From Vigna angularis (taxonomy: Eukaryota > Streptophyta > Magnoliopsida > Fabales > Fabaceae), in assembly GCF_016808095.1 (NCBI RefSeq), contig NC_068972.1, positions 8,674,001 through 8,738,000 on the forward strand: DNA of 64,000 bases, in the 5' to 3' direction. Numbering within the stretch: the stretch's first letter is position 1; each line of letters begins with the position of its first letter. The position numbers were made by a program, and so were the translations under genes. The notes beneath the pieces were generated by a model. The model saw only the letters and a program-made list of their open reading frames with translations, did no database searches and was not told the origin of the DNA. Positions 36,401 to 48,990 of the stretch are shown piece after piece.

Positions 36401-38700
36401 TATATTAGTTTATTAAATAGTTATTCCCTCTTTTTAATGTTTATAAAAGAATTGACCAAAACAATTTCTAAAATGTTTATAAAATTTTTTAGCATTTGAG
36501 ATTAATTAAGATTTTGATAAAATAATGCATTGAGTATAATTAAATTTAAATGCTGATATATTAACATCTACCCAAAAATAATTTCATTAATTAACTCATA
36601 CATCATTAGAGTTTATATTGCTATAATATAATTGTTAACTAATTGTTGTAGTTGTAAAAATATTATTTTTCGTAATTTTAATTCGTGTAGTAATCCATAG
36701 TACACTTTTTATAATATAATTAGTGAACAGTGGATTAAAATTATGTACCCTAATTTTCACCAAAGAATCTAGTGCACCTTGTACTTAAATAATATTTGCA
36801 AAACGTGTTATTATAATATTTAATATATATTATTTCTTAGGTAAAAATATTTGTTAACATGAATATTAAAACGTCTTTCATAGACATTCACTAACTTTGG
36901 TGAAAAGTTCCAAACATGTTAAAAAAATTTAACCATATTAGAGAAATTGAGTATTGATGAATGATAAAGTGAAGTTGTCGTAAATAAAGAATCCTTGATG
37001 TGGATTACACTCTTCACTTCTACTTTATTATTTGTTCTTCCACTTCTTTCATTTTCTTTTACAGTACAAATTTGTTTAAGAAGTATTCGTTCTATTTATC
37101 AAAAGGGGGGAAAATTAGTCTACAGAACTTTATATTATTGTCCATGTGAAATCAAATTATGAATTAAATTATAGGAACATGCGCAAGTTGTAAAAGCCGT
37201 TTGAACTCGACAAAATAAATAAAAAGAAAAAAAAAATTGTTTCTAAAATTTGACACTTATTTCAATTGTTTTATATTATTATTTATTCAATTGAGGTTAA
37301 AGCTAGGAATAATATAGATAAAATCGCATTCCATAATTTTGTTATTTGTGGGTAACCTAAAAGTTTTTTTTTTTGCATGAAAAAAGAGATTATTAATTAG
37401 TTTGCACTAAAAGCTTAGGTTATTTATATACAACCTGCATATACCAATGATCACCTCATTAATCCTTTTGAGTGTGGAGAATGTTAAATTGAATGTCAAT
37501 GTTTTAGAATGTTTATTAAATATGTTTTGCAAGTCATCGTCATCACATCGGAAAAGTGTTCATTTTCACCTTCTTTGTCAGTTCAGTTGTCACTATATAT
37601 AACACTTACTATTGCTTTGCTATTATAATTATTATCACCATCTCATAATTATTACCGTCATTCTTTCACATATTCTTCAAATAAACATAATCATAACATC
37701 TAACTATAAATCATTACTTATACACATATTTCTTCTTAATCTATTCAATTTTTCTAACCATTCCAGAGGTCAGTTTCTAAGAGATTACTTATAACATAGT
37801 CTATATAATTTTTTCTTTTAGTGTTAACAAAATTAAGAACACACTTTTTGAAATAATTTTTTATAGGTCAATTTTATTGAAACTATAAAAATTTGTAAGT
37901 CTTGTGATGACTTTCTAAATTTCAGTAAATAAAGAAAAACATGCTAAAAAATATGTTGCCATCACTTCTTTTTTATGAATTGGTCAAAAGTGACATATCT
38001 TCAAAGCTAAACAAAAAAAAACAGCTCTTGAACAGATCAGAAGTTTCTTGAATATATATTCTTCTTGAAATATTAGTATAAGGGTGATGACGACTAATTA
38101 CTTATTATAAATTATCCGATCTCCTCATTAACATTATCTCATTTTTTTAATTTACACAGCAAAAAAAATAAAATAAAATCATGTGTTCTCATTTATTTCA
38201 ATTTCTTCCCAACTATTTATATTTTTCACGTTACAAACATTTTTCTCGATCTTAAAAAAAAATCCGTTATTCTCAATTTCCGCGTCAAAAGAAAACAACG
38301 GAAAGAATAATTAGACAGATTACATTGATATATTATTATTCGTTAAATATTATTTTAAATATTTGTGTTTGATAGGAAAATATTTTTTTGTTAAAAAATC
38401 ATATAAAAAATATGTTTTGTGCTTCATCGAATTAGCACCCAAAAACTGACAGAGGAGGTAAATTGGTTGACCACTGCTTGACCGTGCAATGATTAACAGC
38501 AAAAACCCCTTTTTACATACTGTTATATATTCTTTCACACCAAACAATAATCATGTTTAAGAAATGACATGAAATTAAGAAGATTATTATTATTTAATTA
38601 AATGTAACATCTTATCTCACTTTAGTTAACACATGTTTTCATAATGAAAGCCCTTTTCTGAAGTTGGAAATTTTATACGGCTTTATGAGAAATATACTTC
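30424..38700. other. Long gene-poor AT-rich stretch
   Basis: Roughly 8 kb with no supportable gene. Short open frames (for example 30663-30902, 31930-32211, 35608-35850) show neither family motifs nor exon-like neighbours. An (ATT)n-rich patch lies at about 31535-31600. Distal promoter or enhancer elements of the LBD gene could lie in the last kilobases, but I cannot point to any. Confidence 0.4.
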
Positions 38701-38761
38701 GTCATGTTTGCCTCTTGAATACGTAGATGAGTCGCCCTCTTTGTCGCCTTCGGCTTTGGTC

Positions 38762-38769
38762 TATAAATA
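38762..38769 (+). promoter_or_regulatory. TATA box of the LBD gene
   Basis: TATAAATA, 107 bp upstream of the first in-frame ATG. By the usual 25-35 bp spacing transcription would start near 38790-38800. This is a clean match in a slightly GC-richer context than the surroundings. Confidence 0.7.
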
Positions 38770-38868
38770 TAGCACACTCAGCCTTAGTTTTTATCATATG
38801 CAACAAAGCCAAAAAATCTCAACAATCCTGTTTCCTCTGTTTTCTTTCCTCTGTCTCAAAACACCATC

Positions 38869-40111
38869 ATGTACTACAAACTCAAAACCACCACCACAAC
38901 AACACCAACAACAACAACTTCTTCACCAATCCCAATCAATCTTCCCACTATGCTCTCAAACTCTCCTCCATCTTCATCTTCTTCCCCTCCCTCACACTCT
39001 CCCACACCTTTCCCTTCACCCTCTCAGGGATCTCCAGCTCCTGCTCCGCCTTCTCCGCCGCCGCCTGTGGTCGTTAGCCCCTGTGCTGCCTGCAAGATTC
39101 TCCGCCGCAGGTGCGTCGAGAAGTGTGTCCTGGCTCCCTATTTCCCTCCCACCGATCCCCTCAAATTCACCATTGCTCACAGAGTCTTTGGAGCAAGCAA
39201 CATCATCAAGTTCTTGCAGGTACCATACACACCCGGCATTCACCAATCCTTGCTACTGGTTTTTGATTTTTTATTTTTCCTCTTTCTTGCTTTTTGTTTG
39301 AGAAGTCCACACTTCATGGCATGCCATTTTTCTTGGAAGACAACACAAAATTAGCTAAATTGTCTCTGGTCATTTCAGAGAAACAAAATCATGGGTATTG
39401 GTCAAAAGTGAGAGGAAAAGCTAGCGGGGGCATACCTAATTGATGGCCATGATGGGTTTTGTTTTCTAACTTCCTAACAAAACTGTGCATAATTCCCTCT
39501 TCTTTCGACTCTGGCAACCACTGCTTTCTTTTTAATCTTTTAGCGAAAAGAATGCCCAAGTCAAACAACATTTTCTAACTTTGTTTGCGATTTTTCACGA
39601 TGTCAGATTGTAAAAAACTAAAATTTAGAATGTCGGTGTCAAAACTCTGGTGTCCACATTTGGGCACAGGGGAAGAAAGCATTGAACTGTGATGGCATAG
39701 CAGCAATTGTTTTTATTTTCTCCAATTTTGATAAGCAAGAGGTGAATTTGTGTTAACGAGAAGGAACATGCATTGATTGATTTTCAGGAGTTACCAGAGT
39801 CCCAGAGAGCAGATGCTGTGAGCAGCATGGTTTATGAGGCAAATGCTAGGATCAGAGACCCAGTTTACGGGTGTGCAGGAGCAATATGCCAACTTCAGAA
39901 GCAAGTGAGCGAGCTTCAAGCACAGTTGGCAAAAGCACAAGCTGAGGTAGTGAACATACAGTGCCAACAAGCGAATTTGGTGGCTCTAATCTGCATGGAA
40001 ATGAGTGAAACGCAGGAGCAGCACATGGTGCAGCCTCAACCTCACATTGACATGAGCTGCTTCATAGAGGACAACAGTTTTGGAACTGCTTGGGAGCCTC
40101 TTTGGACATGA
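38869..40111 (+). CDS. LOB-domain (LBD/ASL, class I) transcription factor, 2 exons, 224 aa
   Basis: Plant-specific DNA-binding protein of the LATERAL ORGAN BOUNDARIES family; by its flanking text closest to LBD1/LBD11 (recalled, not searched). Exons 38869-39219 and 39788-40111, GT-AG, phase 0, with the intron at the family-typical place after FLQ. The LOB domain has all parts: the C-block CX2CX6CX3C in PCAACKILRRRCVEKCVLAP, the GAS block from FGASNIIKFLQ through ELPESQRADAVSSMVYEANA, and RIRDPVYGCAGAI followed by the Leu-heptad stretch LQKQVSELQAQLAKAQAEV, which marks class I. The N-terminus before the C-block is Thr/Ser/Pro low-complexity. A second start at 38950 (MLSN) would give 197 residues; I kept the first in-frame ATG. 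A TATA box lies at 38762. Confidence 0.93.
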
Positions 40112-41940
40112 AGTTAATGAATGCTATATATGTATCTTAGAAATTTCCATTAGAGAGAGATTAATTTGTTCTATAGTAACTGGTGAAGTTTTCAACCTCC
40201 CAAGTGGAGGAAGAGATAATGAAAATTATACTGAGGGAATCCATTTTCAATAAAGTCATTAATTAGTTATATGGTAGATATGCGTCATCGTGTTTGCTTC
40301 CTCATTAGTCATTTCACAAGCCAAACCTTTGACAATGCAGAAAAATAAAATAAAAGAAACAAAAAAAAAGGGGAATAAGAAGAAGAAGAAGAAGAAGAAG
40401 AAAAATATAATTGATGGCGGTCCTCTCCAATATAATGACTCAGGAAAGAAAAGTGCAACAGAAGAAGAAAATCAGTACAAGGGATAGCTGTTTTGGTCTG
40501 AGTCAGCATACTCTTGAAACATCTTTGCAACTGTTTCTTTGGACCTTCTCATTTTTCTTTTTCCTTTTCTTAATTATAAATAAATAAATAAAAATTGAGC
40601 TTTTCGTGTCACACCAACCGTGGACAATGTGAAAGTGCCTTTTCTAGCCATCTAATAACATCCAATCTAAAATTTTTGCTTTCTGCTTGTAGTACCATGC
40701 CACCTTTAGCATCTTCACCTATTTCCACCAAATCATTCCAACACTCTTCTACACCACAACGCATATTCTCATTCACTAAAATCTAACTTCCATTGCCAGT
40801 GTCTACAAAAATTATAAATTCTAATTTTTATTACAAGTTAAGAATTATGCATCACCAAAATTTTAAAATCTACCAGTGTTTTCATATTTGACGAATTATT
40901 GGAAGAGATTCTTAAGAAAGATACATAAATAATAATAGTAAATACAAAATACTAACACAATAAATTTACGTATCTTTATTATAATATGATACTTAACTTT
41001 TTTATTTATATTTAATGTGAAACTTATATCTCTAATAATTTATTTCTGGTGATTTTTTTTATATTGATACATTCCTCCTTAAAAAGAAACATTTTTAATC
41101 AAAAGTACTTCAATGATGACTTTCTTATATAGTTGTTATACAATACCGAGACACATTTACTCAATGGTAAATATCGACCAATAATTTAAGGAGAACCAAA
41201 ATAATATACACAAATTTTATATACTTAAATTGTCACTGATATAACAAAAATAAATATATAATTTAGTATAAATACAACGATAGAAGAAATCATACATTCT
41301 TCCTTCAAATTCTATTGAACTCCATCAATAATAGAATCACAACTAAAACTTTTACCTCTCCTAACAAAAATATTGTATTTGATATAGACTAAAATTTAAA
41401 TAAACTCTTATATTTTCATCTATTTAACTTATTAGATATTATATATTTAAGGATATTTTTTTAATCGTATTCTAAATAATTAATATAAAACTTATCACTT
41501 ATGATTTGTTAAACTTAAGAAGGGATTCATCTAATTAAACAATCATATAATTGATATCATGCTTCAAAATAGATGAAAAAGTTAAATTTGTGTTGCTTCC
41601 ATTTTCATACATGGATGAATAGTAAAATTACAAAAAATATAACAAAATAGATTTAGAAAAATCAAGATACAAAAACTGAATATAAAAAGACAAGATAGTA
41701 AACAATAAACAAAACAACAATAAATTAAAAACACAAAATCAATAAAGAAATTCATGCATTATTTTGGTTGAGATGATAACAAGCAATTATAGTTTCAATC
41801 ACTACTGCAATGAACTTTGTGACATACTTATACCTACAAAATCTTCAATGTAATTGAAAAAAGTGTTAACAATCATGAAACACCCACAACCATCAATTTA
41901 AATTAAAACGACTTTCAAAACATTTACACAACCACAATTA
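40112..41940. other. LBD 3' UTR and AT-rich intergenic DNA
   Basis: The likely 3' UTR covers the first few hundred bases (AATAAA at about 40249). Nothing gene-like is recognised beyond it. Confidence 0.4.
40378..40404 (+). repeat. (AGA)n microsatellite downstream of the LBD gene
   Basis: About eight AGA/GAA units after a run of A. It explains the Lys-rich open frame here. Confidence 0.85.
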
Positions 41941-42181
41941 TGTTTAATGAGTGTTTTAGTCCTCTTATTTGTTAGTTTGATTCATTTTGGTCTCTTTATT
42001 ATTTTTTAAGTTAGTTTAATCCTCTAATTTAAAAAACAAAATTAATTTGGTCATTTCTGTTGACTTTAACGTTGTGTCTGTACATAAAAAGTGTCAATTT
42101 GTAATTTTAAAAAAAATTAAATTTAATTTAAAAAAAATCTAAACTACCCGGTATTAAGTCATAGTCGTGTCGTGTCATGTA

Positions 42182-42819
42182 TAGGGATGACAAAAAAATT
42201 CATATATGTGCATATTTACGCATAAAATCTGCATCGATAGTTGGTACCTGCGAATATTTATTACCCACAGATTGTGAGTAACAAGTATTTTAATATTATA
42301 AACGGATTGGGTGTAAGTATTATACTATCCACTGTGAATATTTGTTATCCGCAAAATATAAAAATAAAAATATAATTTATATTTTATTAAGTTAAATTTA
42401 ATTAACATTAAAATTATTTTATATTTTATAATAATAAATTTAATTAAAATTATATTTATATTTATATTTAATTTAATTTATATTATATTTAATTTAATTT
42501 AATTTATATTTATATTTAATTTAATTTATATTATATTTATATTTAATTTAATTTATATTATATTATATTTATATTTAATTTAATTTATATTATATTTTAT
42601 ATATATTTTGTAATTTTTTTTAATTTTATTTTAATAATTAATAAAAATATAATTTTTTAAAAGTTTGCAAGTATTCACGGATATCCACGGATATGTGCGG
42701 ATTTTAAAATACCTACAGATATTTTTTAAACGGGTATCCAGATAGCGAGAAATTTTTTTTTTCGTGTTGGGTTGCAAGTAGACACTATTTGTGCCCAATC
42801 CGATCCGTTGTCATCCCTA
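42182..42819. mobile_element. hAT-type MITE, copy A (TAGGGATGACAA family)
   Basis: Ends TAGGGATGACAAAA and, reversed, TAGGGATGACAACGG. Flanking 8-mers GTCATGTA (42174-42181) and GTCACGTG (42820-42827) match at 6 of 8 positions, which suits an aged hAT target duplication. Same family as the copy at 49371-49928: both carry the subterminal phrases atagttggtacc and ggcgga/gcgaat plus tatttatta, then a long AT-rich core. Confidence 0.78.
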
Positions 42820-42967
42820 GTCACGTGACAGTAGTAATGCCACATGTCAGTGTTATTGTGACATGACAATAAATGTTTTCAATTCAATATCTCTATTTAA
42901 AATTTTGATTCAATTTAGTATTTTTTATCTAATTTGAGACCAAATTAGTAATTAAACTTAATTACAA

Positions 42968-42969
<2 letters not shown>

Positions 42970-43016
<47 letters not shown>

Positions 43017-43017
43017 T
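42970..43017. repeat. (AT)n(GT)n compound microsatellite
   Basis: About 14 AT units followed by about nine GT units, in the loop of the inverted arms at 42837-43360. Confidence 0.9.
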
Positions 43018-43560
43018 AAAATAGTTTTTTAAAATTTATACATTAATATTTTAACATGTAATATAATTAAACTTGTATTTTATGTATACACCTTAATACT
43101 CAAATTATTTTATTTTTTATATTTGTTTACATGTAATTTTTTAGGTAGAGTAATTTGATGTATAAATTCTAAATAATTATTTTAATATGTATATATAAGT
43201 TGTAATTAAATTTAATTACTAATTTTGTTTCAAATTTGAGAGGGTAAAATTATATAATTTTAAAGATTAGATGGACTAAATTGAATTAATCTTTTAAATA
43301 GAGGGATTAAGCTGAAAATAAATACTATCATGTGGCATAACACTGTGCCTATGTCATGTAGCATAACCATAATCTAACACGTGATATTTTTTAAATTAAA
43401 AAAATAATTAAAAAATTTAAATTTTCACATGTGACATATTAAACTTTTTTTTTAAAGTAAAAGATTAAATTGAACATAAACATAGGAGACCCAAATAAAC
43501 TAAGCCAACGAATTACAAAACTAAATAACAAATTAAGCTACCAGTACCAAAGAACAAAAT

Positions 43561-46357
43561 GAGAAAAGAAAAGGAAAAAATAGGTTAACAATTTTAATTT
43601 AAACAATCTTATGTCATTAAGATTTAATATAAACAAGTTTCAATTATTTTTAAATAAAATATTATCACAAGTCTGACATAAAACGTATAATGTAAAAGAC
43701 TAATTTCACAATTGCAAATCGATAGTTGTTTGACATGGTATGATGGTAATGAAATGCTTAAAAACTTGAGTAACTAATGGTTTTGAAAACAAATAATATT
43801 TAAGAATGAAAATCGATTTAACGTGTAACATAAACTTTCATATTACAAAACAAAGCATATTTAAATATGCTGTTATTTATTTATTCTGAATTTTTCTTTT
43901 AGCTATATTCAATTTACTTATTTTTTTTTCTGTAACACTTTTCTTCTACCAAAAACAATTGTGTATGGTTTAAATAAACGAGTTATAAATGTTAATTTAT
44001 ATTATGAGGGAAATAATTATTATCCAAAAGTTTTCCCAAGATCCAAATGTTAATCAGGTTGTGATAAAATTTATTGGCTATTTAATAGTATAGAAGTTTA
44101 TCTGGTGGATGAATAATGACTTAGTAATAGAACAGAGAGTGAACAGTATTTTTTTTATTTGGAAAATGATTTGGTAGATGGAACATTTAATCATTCGGTT
44201 AAGTTAAAACCGCGTTATCTTTAATCTTTTATTTTCATCCTAAACCTTTTCATGATTTTTCTCGTTGCCCAAAAAAACGCGTTTCCAAACTCTCATTGCG
44301 TCGTTGTATCTCACCATCTGTCATCTCTCACGTGCAACACTCACTCACCCATGACTTCTCAAAAAGAAACACAAACTAATAACATTTTAAAGTTTCTTGA
44401 TGAAAAAAAATTAAAATTAACTTTTTCGTAACTCAATTATTATATGAAAAAGTTCATGTAGTTTTTTAAATTTTAACTTATAAATAAATAAATTTTAACT
44501 TATAACATTGTTTTGTATAAAGTTTGTGAAGAAATTGAGTATAGCTTTAATTATCGCGTATTATCATCTCATTGTTTACATTTTACGCCAAAAAGGAATA
44601 TGTTGTTTTGACACCCATGTGCCAATTGAGGGTACTCCCATCTCATCACATATCCACCAAACAAGGTGATACTGAAATTGAAAGATCATAGTCAAACCCT
44701 AAAAAATTCATGCACATTTCACCATTATCACTTACTTACCTCACTACATTCATTGTATCTATTTAACTCAAATCATTGTCACTATTGTAAATAAAATAAA
44801 TAATTACCCAAAATATAATAATAATTAGGAAAAAAGAAAATAATGTTAGAAGTGAAAAAGTATGTTGAATAAAGAATAACATGAAGAAAGATGAGAAAAG
44901 TAGGTTAGAGCTATCCACTTTTATTATATGATTGAAGGGATAATGAAATGAAAGATATAAAGTCAATTATTGATAATATAAATTCTCAAAGAAAAGAAAA
45001 GAAGCGTATATATATATTAGAAAATTATCAACAACGTGTCATATACGAACATAGTGATCTAAATTGCTACTAGGTCATCCCCAAAGCATCTTTTTACATG
45101 GTGCTTCTCATAAGCATATGTAATGAATAAAAATATATATTTATTTATAGTATATGAAATAAATATTATATAATATTACTTTTTTCTAAATGTTATAAAA
45201 TTCTCCATTGAAAATGGCCTTATCTAGCTGTCTATAGGAACGAGTCAAGAGTGTCCATGGGATTACTTTTAATCCAACTTCTTTAAAGACAATAAACTAA
45301 AGGTCAAATGTTACCACAATCTTATTAATTAATAGAATTCATTCTCAGTCACATAATCTTTAGGAATGCTAACATATTAGTAAGTTGTAATATGTTAACA
45401 ATGTAAATGGAATATTAAATGCCAATGAAACAGAAGAAGTAAAAAATAATAATTGTTTTAAAATAATGTAAATGAAAAAAAGAAAATATATCCATTGGAG
45501 GAGAGACAAAGACCTAAGAAACCAGAGTGACCGCCATCGCTCTATTCTGGTGACCCCTTCTGGAAAAAAAACTGTTAGCAAAATTGTTTTATTCCAGAAC
45601 TTACTGCTAACTCCAAATTTTAGATGACATAATTCAAAGTCAAGATGTAGACATTAATTAGTTCAAACACCGTGTATATGTATCTATTCATTTTAGTATT
45701 CTACCCTAATTACGCTGTTGCTTTATATTTTTCAAATCTCACTCCTACGCCACCAACATCTTTCTCAATGACATCAATATACATTCAAAAACAAAACATT
45801 TTTCAAATAAATTTCTTTTATTTTTCACACTTTTTATTTATCAACTAAAACATATTACTCAAGTATTTAAATTCACATTGCATTTTCAATGTCTTCTAAG
45901 GGTGATGGTTTTCATTAAAAAGGACTTTTGATGTAAAAAATTCTCATATATAAATTTTTTTCACTCATAATAACAACATATATAATATCACCAATTATTA
46001 TTTTATTATATGATATTATACCCTATGTAATGACAACATAAGTTTTTTTTCTACTACTCATTTGTTGAAAAGTTTCGGTTAGGCAGGGACCGAAAAGTTC
46101 AAATGAAATAATTTTCTTTCTATAAAATAAATCACTAAATAAAAATTATTATAGTTTTAATTCTCTACCTTGAGTTAAGGAGCTTACTATTTGTAAATTT
46201 GAGTTGACTCAAATTCAACCTATTTCAAATTGAGTTTTAATTGGAGCTAATTTTGTTAGTTCAAGTTTGAATAAGCTTCTATTATCTAAATTTATTTTAA
46301 GTCTTAATATAAACAAAGAGATATTAAACAACGGAAAATTCACATATATGTAATATA
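43561..46357. other. Gene-poor AT-rich DNA
   Basis: No gene, RNA or element with definable ends was recognised. Confidence 0.4.
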
Positions 46358-46469
46358 GGTATTGTAACATCCCGGCAACTCACAAGGACCATCGACTGCC
46401 TCCACAGATCACCACGAGGCTTTTTAGTGTACTTTGTCCTCACTCGCACACCTTCCGGGGACGTTACAG

Positions 46470-46482
46470 ATGGTATCAGAGC
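46470..46482 (+). promoter_or_regulatory. Primer binding site (initiator tRNA-Met type)
   Basis: TGGTATCAGAGCC, complementary to the 3' end of plant initiator tRNA-Met, two bases after the ACGTTACA end of the left repeat. Confidence 0.8.
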
Positions 46483-46787
46483 CTAGCCTCTCCCAGTACA
46501 GTGTGGTTCGAGGACGAACCAGACGGAAGCTGGTGGGCATGTGACATCTGAGCACTGACGAGGGCGGGGAGTGACGCCGGTGCAAGAGGCATGGTGTAGG
46601 GGGCACAGATAAGGAGCGGCTCCTGGCAGCTTCGGGTGGAAGGGGTACATGGACGAATCGAACATACACCGGAATGAGAGGGATCTGGAGACTGTATAGG
46701 TATGGGACTATACGGTTGAAGGATATCTTAAAGGGATTGATTTGGCTACTCATATCACCAAATGCATTTGCTTTTTGGTAGCCTAAC

Positions 46788-46858
46788 TCATAAGAACTCC
46801 ATGATTAAGTGTGCTTAGCCTGGAGTAATTCTGGGATGGGTGACCTTCTGGGAAGTTT
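46788..46858 (+). ncRNA. 5S rRNA-derived sequence within the retroelement (not a genuine 5S gene)
   Basis: Matches the second half of plant 5S rRNA: AGAACTCC, TTAAGTGTGCTT (box A-like), then GGATGGGTGACC (box C) and CTGGGAAGT, in the correct order and near-correct spacing. The 5' half and 3' end of 5S rRNA are missing and substitutions are present. The internal pol III promoter boxes are partly conserved, so transcription is conceivable. Confidence 0.72.
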
Positions 46859-46961
46859 TCCCAGAAAGTGTGCGAGTGAGTACAAAGCACACTGGAAAGT
46901 CTCGTGGTGATCTGTGGGGGCAGTCGATGGTCCCTGTGAATTGCCGGGACGTTACAGGTAT

Positions 46962-48990
46962 CTTTCAACTTAAAGAGTTTGAAAAATAAATTGGAATGCT
47001 TACATTAATTTAAAAATCTATTTTCAAGATGATACTGGTTTTAAAGTACAAACTTCAAAAGACCTATCATATATGTATTTGAGAAATCTTGTAAATATTG
47101 TGTATAAAGTTTAGAATATTTCAAGTACTCTATTATAAATTTATACATATTTCTATCAACAACAAAAATATTGTTTTGAAACATATTACTTAAACATTCC
47201 GTTTAAAAAATGCAATAAAGTTCAAACTCACTGTTGTGATTAGCAGTCTTGTATGGAAGATTTTTTTTAAATATATAATTATAATAGTACAAGAAGAAAA
47301 ATTCCAAACTCGTATTTTACTAGATAATGTTATGCATAATGAATAATTTGTTATCATTTAAGGCAAGTTATAATTGACACTTTTTTTGTTTAATGAGATT
47401 GTTTGTTTAGAAGTTTTTAAAAAAACTATACTGATATGTAACCACAAACTATCATAATAAATAGATTTATTTATTGTTATAATAATTATCTTAATAACAT
47501 TAAATAACTTCTTAATCGTGATTTATTGACAAGAATGATATGCTGTCATTTTCTTATTATTGTTTTCTAAAGTCATGCATCATTCCATTTTTATGAATAA
47601 TTAAAATGTTAGCGTGTTACATTGCATGAGCATGAAGAGTGGATCATGCTTAAAAAATAGTGTATGAAAGGAGATATATGCTTTCTGGGCTAAATAGAGA
47701 ATGAAACAAAGATAGGTTTGACAATAATCCCAGAAGTTGGAAAGAACATTGCAGCAAATAGAAATAAAATAGCTATGTAATTTTAAAGATAAAAGAAATA
47801 TAATAAAGAATTTATTTTTATTGGTGAGTCTCTAAAAAGATCAGATTCTATGATAAAAGTGACTCTAATAAAATCATTTTCTTATAACTTCCTGTTTTTT
47901 TCCTATGTCAATTTGCATTTATATATCAAATCATCAATAACTTCCTATGGTTTTCCATATCAATTTATAATTAAGTTATTGAGATTGATAATCAATACAT
48001 GTTAATGTTAAAAAATAAATGTTACCTTTTTTACCGTAAAAAATATAAAAACGATAAAAAAATATATTTAAACTCGTGTTAGGTTTAATATTTGTCATTA
48101 CCTTTAGCTGAAGTAAAAAAGAAAATTAGTGCTAATTTAAAGTGGATTAAATTAATGAAGTATTTACGTAAATAACAGCGACCAATTCGTATCTTGAATT
48201 TCATATATTTTTAACTTTAAAATGTAAAATCAAATATATAACGTATGTTCTTAGTCTATATTTATTCCAACACTCATGATAGTACTACCCGAATAACGCA
48301 AGACAAATTTACTACGAAAGTTAATCTTAACTTCCAGAAAAACCACAGCTTTTCTTCTATATTTGTCATGAATCTTGCATCTGAAAAACAACTCATCAGT
48401 TGCGTATATATGTTTTCCTAAGTAGAATCAATGAACCATGATGTTTTTTATGAACATTTCCATATCTTGACTAATCTTATGTTGATTCCTGAACAAAGCG
48501 CATGGAATCAGTGTATATTCATATTTCAGTGGATCAAACTACATTAATTGTTGGTGTCGTAGGATGAATCATTTACGTAATCTCGTATTCCTCGGTTGTC
48601 TTGTTAGAATCACTTCACATGTCTCCTTGTCCAAGTCCATAACGCATATACTAATTTGAGTATTTCTTGGTCCTGTGCTTCCCCCCGAGCACGGTAGCAC
48701 GAACACCCATCGTCAAACGAATGCTAGCAAATGGAAATATGAGGTATCTAGAAACTAAAAAACACGAATTGACCACTCAAGTTAGCAAAACTTGACCTGC
48801 AACAATGCATATGCCGTTAATTAGCAGCCTTCATCGTCATGGTTTTTTCCATCCTCATCTCCAATTAGTATCTATATGCAACTTCTTATTGTGTGAAAAC
48901 CTTGAATTTGGGAGAAGAGGTCAGGGCATTGTTATTTTTTATTTATATTTATATATTCATATAATTTTGGATATATATATATATAAAAGA
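46962..48990. other. Gene-poor AT-rich DNA
   Basis: Nothing recognised on either strand. Confidence 0.4.

Larger units (their letters stand above)
41950..43560. mobile_element. Large decayed foldback element, host of a nested MITE and a microsatellite
   Basis: An inner pair of inverted arms, 42837-42985 and 43180-43360, is clear: the phrases gccacatg, ctctatttaaaa, ttcaatttag and ttagtaattaaa recur in order on opposite strands. An outer, weaker pair (about 41950-42170 against 43390-43560) shares tttagtcctc, gtttaatcctc and related text. The loop of the inner pair holds an (AT)n(GT)n run. The left side is interrupted by the MITE at 42182-42819. The outer limits are approximate. Confidence 0.5.
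46363..46956. mobile_element. TRIM-like (Cassandra-like) retroelement with 5S rRNA-derived part and inverted ends
   Basis: 594 bp with an exact 5-bp target duplication GGTAT (46358-46362 and 46957-46961) and TG...CA ends, as left by an integrase. A tRNA-Met-type primer binding site TGGTATCAGAGCC lies at 46470-46482, directly after a segment ending ACGTTACA. Near the other end a 5S rRNA-like stretch (46788-46858) is readable. The terminal roughly 100 bp are inverted and not direct repeats: TGTAACATCCCGGCAACTCA on the left against TGTAACGTCCCGGCAATTCA reversed from the right. Cassandra TRIMs are the known retroelements that carry 5S sequence and this primer site; the inverted ends do not fit the simple model. 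There are no coding genes inside. Confidence 0.75.

Noticed and set aside
46424..46753. 109-codon minus-strand open frame
   Set aside because: Lies wholly inside the 5S-derived TRIM; elements of this class carry no proteins.
46788..46858. Genuine 5S rRNA gene
   Set aside because: Only the second half matches, with many substitutions, and it sits in a retroelement bounded by a target duplication.
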